Assembly: GCA_964539615.1 (NCBI GenBank)
Contig: CAZIJP010000169.1
Coordinates: forward strand, 1 to 5,029
DNA length: 5,029 bases
Direction: 5' to 3'
From: CAYRFE01 sp964539615
Lineage (GTDB): Bacteria > Macinerneyibacteriota > Macinerneyibacteria > Macinerneyibacteriales > CAYRFE01
Shown here: in pieces, positions 1 to 5,029 of the stretch
How positions within the stretch are numbered: the stretch's first letter is position 1
Layout of the letters: the number at the start of each line of letters is the position of its first letter
Program-made: the position numbers and the translations under genes
Notes under the pieces: generated by a model
The model's database searches: none
Told to the model about the DNA's origin: nothing
Seen by the model: the letters and a program-made list of their open reading frames with translations, nothing else

Positions 1-2
1 TA

Positions 3-947
3 GTGGTACAAACTAACTATATGGAACACATATTACTTCTCATTTACATCGTGTCTCTGTGTCTGGCGTCCATGACAATCTTTAAAACTGTCCAATTTAA
101 TAATATCAGTCCCAACTCTCTGACAAAAAAAATCATTATGTTTCTTATTCTTTTTGCTGTAGGAGCATTATTGCGCCTTATTCTCAAATATCAGGGAATT
201 ATTTTTTCTCATGACAACACATTGGAAGATATAAAAACTTGGAGTTATTATTTTGAAAGAGCATTTAGCATATCTTCATCTGTTTTCTTTTTTTACTATC
301 TGAATATTATTTTTACAATTTCATACGGAGTCTTTTTCAAACGGCTTCAAATCATCTTCATCGCTCTTCTAACATTATTTGTTATCATCGATGTGAGCTT
401 TAATGATCGCCTCTTCCACCTTACGGGGATTTCTTCTATGGGCAATCAAATATCACGACTGATGATTTACTGTACCCTCGGATTTACCTTATTAAGAGCG
501 TTACGTTCTAAATCTGAATTCAAACCGGCAATGCTTAAATTTGCTTTGTTATATTTTTCAATGGAAACCGTCTCTTTACTTGTCAATGACATATTGAAAT
601 TGTGGCAGTATTACGATTCCGTCGAATACCTGATAAACAATCTTGTGCCATTTTTATTTGCCGTACCGTTTATGCAATCATTATTTCCAAAACCCGATAC
701 CGACTTTGATAAAATGAAAGCTGTTTTCCAGCCGTACGGTTTCAATGAAAGAGAACTATCGATCATCAAACTCATTTGCGACGGCAAGTTGAATAAGGAA
801 ATCGCCAGCGAGCTTGGCATCGCCGAGAATACAGTAAAATTCTATATTTATAATATTTATAAAAAGATCAACGTGAAAAACCGCGTGGAACTGGTTAAAC
901 ACATAACGGCTTATCCGCCGAATAAAAAACCATCGCTACCACGCTGA
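3..947 (+). CDS. Regulator A: predicted 7-TM membrane-anchored LuxR-type transcriptional regulator
   Basis: Predicted one-component regulator that senses in the membrane and binds DNA with its own cytosolic C-terminus. About seven hydrophobic segments lie near residues 9-27, 44-62, 88-109, 115-131, 150-167, 177-197 and 209-226. Positively charged loops (28-43, 112-115, 168-175) alternate with uncharged or acidic ones, giving N-out, C-in. Residues 244-300 form a LuxR/GerE-type helix-turn-helix (R250-E251, GKLNKEIA at 261-268, ENTVK at 275-279, KKINVKNR at 287-294). No receiver or kinase domain is present. Codon 281 is Tyr where LuxR proteins usually have His. The GTG start at 3 is chosen because it aligns with the ATG of paralogue B at 2141. 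With only two bases upstream, no ribosome binding site can be checked, and ATG at 21 or a start outside the window remain possible. It has a 14-residue tail absent from B. The sensor family is not recognised; the ligand is unknown. Confidence 0.88.
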   Translation: MVQTNYMEHILLLIYIVSLCLASMTIFKTVQFNNISPNSLTKKIIMFLILFAVGALLRLILKYQGIIFSHDNTLEDIKTWSYYFERAFSISSSVFFFYYLNIIFTISYGVFFKRLQIIFIALLTLFVIIDVSFNDRLFHLTGISSMGNQISRLMIYCTLGFTLLRALRSKSEFKPAMLKFALLYFSMETVSLLVNDILKLWQYYDSVEYLINNLVPFLFAVPFMQSLFPKPDTDFDKMKAVFQPYGFNERELSIIKLICDGKLNKEIASELGIAENTVKFYIYNIYKKINVKNRVELVKHITAYPPNKKPSLPR

Positions 948-970
948 TCATTACACTGCCGGTATTTAAA

Positions 971-998
971 CCCCGCCGTATAAACAGCGGGGTTTTTT
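971..998 (+). terminator. Intrinsic terminator after regulator A
   Basis: A perfect 6-bp GC-rich stem, CCCCGC (971-976) with GCGGGG (987-992), encloses a 10-base loop and is followed directly by six T (993-998). It lies 23 bases past the stop of regulator A and ends just before the stop of the convergent lipoprotein gene. Read on the minus strand, the stem is followed only by TTTAAAT, so it may stop lipoprotein transcripts too, but less convincingly. Confidence 0.85.
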
Positions 999-1006
999 AT
1001 TAGCTG

Positions 1007-1954
1007 CTATCTCAATGATTCTAAAATACTAGCATCCACCCAATATGGTGTATACCCGGCATCACCGGTTTTAATGGTTGTATAAAAGAAATAATTACCA
1101 TCCGGAGTGATCATTGGATATCCGTCTTCCCATGTTGTATTGATCACAGAACCCAAATTGACAGGAGCAGTCCACGTGTCATCATTGTTGCGATAGGTAA
1201 TGTACATATCATGCATTCCGATACCGCCGGCTTTGGGCGAAACATAGATCAAAAAACGTTCCTGCGGATCGATATACCCCACTCCTTCATCCACAGACGT
1301 ATTGATCGTTGCGCCAATGCTTACAGGCGTTGTATACTGCCCGTCTACTAATCTTGTGCGGAAAATATCGGAGTGAGTGGCACCGTTTTCCCAGACTTCA
1401 AAATAAATCGTTTGATCCGCGGTTATTGCAAAACCATGCCCGTTCGTGCTGTTCGGCGGAAGCGTAATATCCAAACCTACCGGCGCAGACCACCCTGAAG
1501 CGGTCCTTGTCACTTTGAAAATAAAATGTCCGTTCATGTTGGATTTAAAATATAAGGTATCATTACTTGTCGAGAATGCAGGATTATTCACAAAATTACC
1601 CTGAGAAAAAGAAGCTTTTTGGGGAACCGTCCATTGCCCGTCAATCGACCGTGAGAACCAAATTTCTGTAACATCGGTCGCACTAAAATACTTGACGAAA
1701 TACACCTCATTACCATCCGGTGAGAATACCGGCGATCCGTGATAAAACCATGTGCTGTTTGCCGTAAACAAATTATTCGGCGCAAACCTGACCGGTGTTG
1801 TTCCGGGAGCCGTTTGCCCGAGGTAATCGCCGTACAGCTCGGTCATCTCAGGCCCCGGATCGGGTTCCGGCCCTGATGCCGATTTGCCGCATGCAGAAAA
1901 CATCCCCGCGATAACCAGAAATGGAACAACAACCCATACTGTTTTTTTGAACAT
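1007..1954 (-). CDS. PD40 (WD40-like) beta-propeller lipoprotein
   Basis: Predicted exported lipoprotein of 315 residues. The N-terminus MFKK plus a hydrophobic stretch ends in F-S-A-C, a slightly atypical lipobox with Phe at -3, making Cys22 the lipidated residue. A Gly/Pro/Glu-rich linker follows (about 23-37). The rest is about five beta-propeller blades of the PD40/TolB-like kind, near 73-112, 123-161, 171-214, 223-268 and 276-314. They share a pattern of FSPDG..VYF, then a strand, then G.WT.P..L (clear at 77-81, 106-111, 154-161, 259-267 and 283-286). Such propellers usually bind protein or polymer partners; no catalytic residues are evident. The ATG at 1954 is supported by GGGAGA on the minus strand (1961-1966) six bases upstream. 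It is convergent with regulator A and divergent from regulator B, with a candidate promoter at 2030-2058. Its exact role is unknown. Confidence 0.9.
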   Translation of the reverse strand: MFKKTVWVVVPFLVIAGMFSACGKSASGPEPDPGPEMTELYGDYLGQTAPGTTPVRFAPNNLFTANSTWFYHGSPVFSPDGNEVYFVKYFSATDVTEIWFSRSIDGQWTVPQKASFSQGNFVNNPAFSTSNDTLYFKSNMNGHFIFKVTRTASGWSAPVGLDITLPPNSTNGHGFAITADQTIYFEVWENGATHSDIFRTRLVDGQYTTPVSIGATINTSVDEGVGYIDPQERFLIYVSPKAGGIGMHDMYITYRNNDDTWTAPVNLGSVINTTWEDGYPMITPDGNYFFYTTIKTGDAGYTPYWVDASILESLR

Positions 1955-1976
1955 ACTTCTTCTCCCATCCTTTAAT
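1947..1976 (+). promoter_or_regulatory. Weak candidate promoter for a leader to regulator B
   Basis: TTGAAC (1947-1952) and TTTAAT (1971-1976), spaced by 18 bases, resemble sigma-70 -35 and -10 boxes on the plus strand and overlap the first codons of the divergent lipoprotein gene. If used, the regulator B transcript would carry a leader of about 155 bases containing the hairpin at 2057-2102. This is a pattern match in AT-rich DNA only. If the host uses Bacteroidota-type promoters (TTTG / TAnnTTTG), it does not apply. Confidence 0.22.
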
Positions 1977-2029
1977 AAAAATCTCTATCTCCAACACCTC
2001 ATACCAAAATCCGTACCTTGTCTTTTTAG

Positions 2030-2058
2030 AGTAAACACGGTTATTTGTTCTATGGCAA
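2030..2058 (-). promoter_or_regulatory. Candidate promoter of the PD40 lipoprotein gene
   Basis: On the minus strand TTGCCA (2053-2058, 5 of 6 to TTGACA) and TTTACT (2030-2035, 4 of 6 to TATAAT) are separated by 17 bases. This would start transcription near 2023 and give a 5' leader of roughly 70 bases. The -35 box abuts the inverted repeat at 2057-2099, whose centre would lie about 55 bases upstream of the start, a usual place for an activator site. The call rests on consensus matching and would not apply to a strict Bacteroidota promoter system. Confidence 0.4.
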
Positions 2059-2102
2059 AGCAACTAAAGTGTATTTTAGTATTGAACTTTAGTTGTTTTT
2101 TT
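2057..2102 (+). promoter_or_regulatory. Inverted repeat with T-tract: possible operator or attenuator
   Basis: CAACTAAAGT (2061-2070) is exactly complementary to ACTTTAGTTG (2086-2095). The stem extends to 14 bp through A2057-A2059 and one G-T pair, with a 15-base loop. Seven T (2096-2102) follow on the plus strand, so the RNA would look like an intrinsic terminator, although only three pairs of the core stem are G-C. A further TTTTAG (2074-2079) lies inside the loop, giving direct TTTAG repeats 13 bases apart with 2087-2092. It sits 38 bases before regulator B and touches the candidate lipoprotein -35 box. It could be a dimeric operator for an HTH regulator, an attenuator in the B leader, or the end of a short RNA. 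Confidence 0.55.
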
Positions 2103-2131
2103 GATCATTCGATGTGTTTGCTTGACTTTAC

Positions 2132-2138
2132 AGGAAAG
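2132..2138 (+). promoter_or_regulatory. Ribosome binding site of regulator B
   Basis: AGGAAAG lies just upstream of the ATG at 2141, with five bases between AGGA and the start codon. The internal ATG at 2159 has no purine-rich site at a workable distance. This fixes the start of B and, by alignment, supports the GTG at 3 as the start of A. Confidence 0.75.
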
Positions 2139-2140
2139 TC

Positions 2141-3052
2141 ATGGTACATATTCATTGTATGCAACACATTCATCTTCTCATTTATATTCTGTCATTATTA
2201 TTGGCAACAACGACAATTTATAAGATAACGCAGTTTCATAGGTCCAGCCCTAATCCGTTAACAAAAAAAATAATTATGTTTCTTATACTACTTGCGGTCG
2301 CGGCATTGATACGATTGTTCATTCAATATCAGATCGTGATCATTACGGTGAATAGGGATTATTTATTTCTTAACAAATCTATATTTGTAGCTTATTTCCT
2401 CTTTAGTATTCCCTCAACAGTGTTCTTTTATTATTTCCTCAGTATTATTTATACCATTTCGTATGGATTTTTTTCCCGATATAAACAATGGTTTTTTATC
2501 ATTGCGTTAACCTCAATAACAGTGGTTGATAAATTATGGGGAAATATGGTATTCAGAAATTATGGCGTATCGATAACAAGCAATCTCATTATACGTCTTA
2601 TCGTATACGTTTCACTTGGCTATACGTTAATTAGGGCACTAGGAACATCATCCCCGCAAAAAAAACCTATGCTTCAATTTGCTGCGGTTTATTTTTCACT
2701 TGAAACGGTTTCTATAATAATATCTGACTGTTTTAAATTATTGCGATATGCGGATTCCATAGAATATCTGGTGAATATCATTATCCTGTTTATTTTTGTC
2801 ATTCCATTTTTAAATACGATGTATCCCAAGAAAGAAATAACTTCTAGCAGACTAAATACATTGATGCAGACGTACGGATTCAGCGATAGAGAAATGTCGA
2901 TCATCCAACTGATCTGTGATGGAAAATTAAATAAGGAGATCGCAGATCAACTGGGACTTGCCGAAAATACCATCAAATCTCATATTTTCAATATTTACAA
3001 AAAATTAAATGTAAAGAATCGGGTCGAATTGGTAAAACATCTGATAGTATGA
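2141..3052 (+). CDS. Regulator B: predicted 7-TM LuxR-type regulator, paralogue of A
   Basis: 303-residue paralogue of regulator A, aligned by eye without a gap over residues 1-300 at about 51% identity (about 154 of 300). It has the same plan: seven hydrophobic segments up to about residue 226, then a LuxR/GerE-type HTH at 244-300 (GKLNKEIA 261-268, ENTIKSH 275-281, KKLNVKNR 287-294), here with the usual His281. Shared blocks include LTKKIIMFLIL at 40-50 before and into TM2, TISYG at 105-109, ETVS at 188-191 and the last ten HTH residues. Predicted outside loops 65-86 and 131-147 hardly match A. No phospho-acceptor domain is present, so signalling is probably direct from membrane to DNA. It is divergent from the lipoprotein gene across 186 bp and convergent with the repeat protein beyond the gap. 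Only eight bases follow the stop before the gap, so its terminator cannot be seen. The ligand is unknown. Confidence 0.92.
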   Translation: MVHIHCMQHIHLLIYILSLLLATTTIYKITQFHRSSPNPLTKKIIMFLILLAVAALIRLFIQYQIVIITVNRDYLFLNKSIFVAYFLFSIPSTVFFYYFLSIIYTISYGFFSRYKQWFFIIALTSITVVDKLWGNMVFRNYGVSITSNLIIRLIVYVSLGYTLIRALGTSSPQKKPMLQFAAVYFSLETVSIIISDCFKLLRYADSIEYLVNIIILFIFVIPFLNTMYPKKEITSSRLNTLMQTYGFSDREMSIIQLICDGKLNKEIADQLGLAENTIKSHIFNIYKKLNVKNRVELVKHLIV

Positions 3053-3060
3053 CCGATTCC

Positions 3061-3160
3061 NNNNNNNNNNNNNNNNNNNNNNNNNNNNNNNNNNNNNNNN
3101 NNNNNNNNNNNNNNNNNNNNNNNNNNNNNNNNNNNNNNNNNNNNNNNNNNNNNNNNNNNN
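3061..3160. other. Scaffold gap (100 N)
   Basis: Exactly 100 N. This round number is the usual placeholder for a gap of unknown size, so the true distance may differ. The gap hides the 3' end of the minus-strand repeat protein, probably about 20 codons judging by usual endings of its sorting domain, and the shared 3' region of the two convergent genes. Apparent reading frames running through the N into regulator B are artefacts. Confidence 0.97.
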
Positions 3161-5029
3161 AGTAGACACCGCTTGCACACATGGTACCGTATTTATCCTT
3201 ACCATCCCATTCAAAGCGATATATGCCCATTGGCAAGGATGCTTCAGTTATCGTTTTCACATCGCGGCCTTTCATGTCATATATTTTGATGATGACAGTA
3301 CTTTGAGCTGCAATGGTTGCTTCGATCGTGGTCGTACCGTGCATAGGATTGAAGGGGTTCGGGTAGTTCTGTGCCAACGAAGATTTCGTGATGATCGGTA
3401 TAAAAACACGGCCGGTATCATTGACCAGGCAGTAATCTCCCGGTTCTGTGAGAAGCAATACCGGTTTTGATGAATCCACGCATTCCCACTCAGATCCGTT
3501 GTAATACAACAAACCTCCGAATCCGCCGAACGGATTATCCAATACAATCTGAACCTGACTACCCTCATTGAACGTCAATTGGAATCCTGTTCCATCCAAA
3601 GGCAGATCATCGCGTAACGTATCCGTTACGATGACGACCTCACTGCTTGTGGTCCTGGATACCATTGTAAGTCCGTTAAACTGATAGGTCGCATTTTTTT
3701 CTGATTTCTGCACAACAAATCTGCCTTGACGAATAACAGTTCCCTTGTAGACGAGTTCAACTGTATAGTTGCCGTCGATGAACTCTTTATCATCCAACTC
3801 ATCAGTACTTTTCAACAGATTACTTTCTGCGACCATGGGGAACAATGGATGTATGACATGGGTTCCTATTACTCGAAGGAAATAATCTTGCGGATCAAGT
3901 GCCGTTGCACCTGTTGTGACCTGAACGCGAACACTTCGCGGATGCAAATCATTGGCAACGACAATCATGGTCAGGTTGAGCGTATCAAGGGTGAATACCG
4001 CACTGATCGTATGATCGGTGATGATATTTTCAAACGTATATGACGTTATCTGGCCAACAGATACATTGTCGACGCGGACATCACTGATCTTGTAGCCGGC
4101 ATTCGGCGTGATCGTATAGGTTTTGTCGGTGCCGTGTGTTACCGTGCCTGTTACGGGAGTAATCGAACCATGCGTGCCTGCAGTAACGGTGACCGTATGC
4201 GTAAATATTTCCCCGCTGAAGTTTTGGTTCGAAGCGTCTGAAGTAATATTGGTCAGTGTTCTTACAGTCGGTGACCAGTTGCCATAAACAGTATGACTCG
4301 GTGTAACTGTAGTAGTCGTGCCGTATTGAACAACATAACTGTAATTACCGCTCGCATTGGTCGTTTCCGTATGGCTGTTGTGTGAGAAGGTCACCGTTAT
4401 ACCTGATAACGGATTCGTGCCGTCAGTTATTGTTCCGGAAATAGTATAGGTGTAAATTGAACACGTAAAGTCGAGTGCATTGTTATTTGCTGCAACATTG
4501 CTAACCGTCCGACTCGCAACGTTCCAGTTATATGTCCCAGCTTTGCTCGGTGTGATCGTTGTTGTCGTATTATAAGGAACCGTGTAGCTGTACCGACCGT
4601 CTGAATCCGTAGTTTCGGTATGTCCGTTATGCGAGAATGTAACCGTAACACCCGATACCGGCGAAGAATCAGCCGTGATACGTCCTGACAAGGTATAGGT
4701 ATTGATCGTACCGGTGAAATTCGTCGTATAGTGATTATCGGTTGCATTCGTTACGGTGACCGTGGCCGGGCTCCATCCGTGATATCCCGCATGACTCGGC
4801 GTGACCGTAGTAGTTGTCCCATACGGAACAGCATACTCATATTCACCGCTCGCATCGGTCGTTTCTGTATGGCCGTTATGCGAGAACGTTACGGTAACAC
4901 CGGAGATCGGATTCGTACCATCCGTAATGGTGCCGCCGATCGAATAATAATTGATCGAACCGGAGAAATTCTGACTCGTTTGGTTTGCACCGATAGAGGT
5001 CAACGTGCGTGATGCAGGGCTCCAGTCGC
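3161..5029 (-). CDS. Secreted multi-repeat protein with FlgD-Ig/T9SS-like C-terminal tail (partial at both ends)
   Basis: Open frame from the window edge to the gap; no true start or stop is visible. An apparent start at 5003 is a TTG inside a repeat, because the residues before it (DWSPASRT) match the other repeats. Numbering from that codon: end of one repeat, three full 83-residue repeats (19-267), an InlB-B-repeat-like domain (268-338, with YTITPNAGYKISDV at 296-309), an unrecognised beta-rich region (339-540), then a sorting tail from 541 (QNYPNPFNP 545-553, KIYDMKGRDVKT 573-584, WDGKDKYG 599-606, ASGVY 610-614). The tail stops at the gap, missing its last strand. The repeats resemble carboxypeptidase-regulatory-like/Ig-type beta-sandwiches, very rich in Thr. 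This suggests a large cell-surface or secreted protein, adhesive or structural, probably exported by type IX secretion. The function is not shown by the sequence, and the signal peptide lies outside the window. Confidence 0.88.
4203..5029 (-). repeat. Tandem 83-codon (249-bp) coding repeats
   Basis: Three full units (4701-4949, 4452-4700, 4203-4451) and the end of another (4950-5029) lie in one frame. Each carries (I/L)(S/G)G.I, then SGVTVTFSHNGHTETT (Ile replaces the first Val and Ser the Gly in unit 3), then YGTTTTVTPS or a close variant, then W(S/N)....R/V.(V/L), and ends in F(S/T)(G/C).I. The spacing of equivalent glycines is exactly 83 residues twice (positions 24, 107 and 190). The DNA copies differ largely at third codon positions, so these are old protein repeats under selection rather than a recent DNA expansion. 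More units probably lie beyond the window. Confidence 0.92.

Noticed and set aside
1848..2063. Minus-strand 71-codon frame overlapping the lipoprotein signal peptide
   Set aside because: It is out of frame with a well-supported lipoprotein gene that has its own Shine-Dalgarno site and lipobox, and the product shows no domain.
2100..2120. Bacteroidota-type promoter (TTTG ... TGTGTTTG) before regulator B
   Set aside because: The -7-like box at 2113-2120 deviates from TAnnTTTG, and the TTTG at 2100-2103 is only nine bases upstream instead of about 19-20.
1884..2228. Plus-strand 114-codon frame between the lipoprotein start and regulator B
   Set aside because: It overlaps the lipoprotein N-terminus antisense and the first codons of B in another frame, has no ribosome binding site, and includes the palindrome region. 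It is a chance frame.
2988..3160. Continuation of the minus-strand repeat protein through the N run into sequence antisense to regulator B
   Set aside because: The frame is only open because N cannot encode a stop. The added residues (ESVILSDV...) do not resemble the end of a FlgD/T9SS tail and lie antisense to the HTH of B.
4427..5012. Open frames on both strands across the repeat region, with repeated Arg/Ile-rich translations
   Set aside because: Their internal similarity follows from the 249-bp coding repeats read in the wrong frame. The Thr-rich frame has recognisable beta-repeat structure and a sorting tail.
4203..5029. CRISPR-like or satellite DNA array
   Set aside because: The period is 249 bp, in frame, with no short identical repeats and spacers; copies differ at many third codon positions. 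It is a protein-level repeat.

Overview
This is an accessory-looking bacterial window carrying four protein genes in alternating orientation, a run of 100 N (a scaffold gap), and no RNA genes, CRISPR arrays or insertion sequences that I can see. The best lineage clue is the large minus-strand protein. It ends in a QNYPNPFNP...WDGKD..G..ASGVY module, the FlgD-Ig-like / type IX secretion 'type A' tail typical of the Fibrobacterota-Chlorobi-Bacteroidota (FCB) superphylum and related candidate phyla. The PD40-type beta-propeller lipoprotein fits the same group. The N gap indicates a draft or metagenome-derived assembly. I cannot name a genus.

Layout. 3-947 (+): a membrane-integral LuxR-type regulator, called A here, followed by an intrinsic terminator at 971-998. 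1007-1954 (-): a lipoprotein with about five PD40 propeller blades, convergent with A. 1955-2140: a divergent intergenic region with a strong inverted repeat, a candidate promoter for the lipoprotein, and a good ribosome binding site for the next gene. 2141-3052 (+): a second regulator, B, which aligns with A without gaps over 300 residues at about 51% identity. 3061-3160: N gap. 3161-5029 (-): a partial secreted repeat protein, cut by the gap at its C-terminus and by the window edge at its N-terminus. It has three full 83-residue carboxypeptidase-regulatory-like repeats plus the end of a fourth, an InlB-B-repeat-like domain, an unrecognised beta-rich region, and the sorting tail. No gene-free stretch exceeds 300 bases.

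The main idea is that A and B are one-component signal transducers: an apparent 7-transmembrane sensor fused directly to a LuxR-type DNA-binding domain, with no kinase or receiver domain. Each is followed by a convergent gene for a cell-envelope or secreted protein, so the arrangement 'membrane regulator -> <- exported protein' occurs twice. The DNA-binding domain and cytosolic loops are nearly the same in both. Differences concentrate in predicted outside loops 1 and 2, as expected if two duplicated sensors diverged in what they detect. That A and B control these neighbours, or react to them, is inference from the layout.
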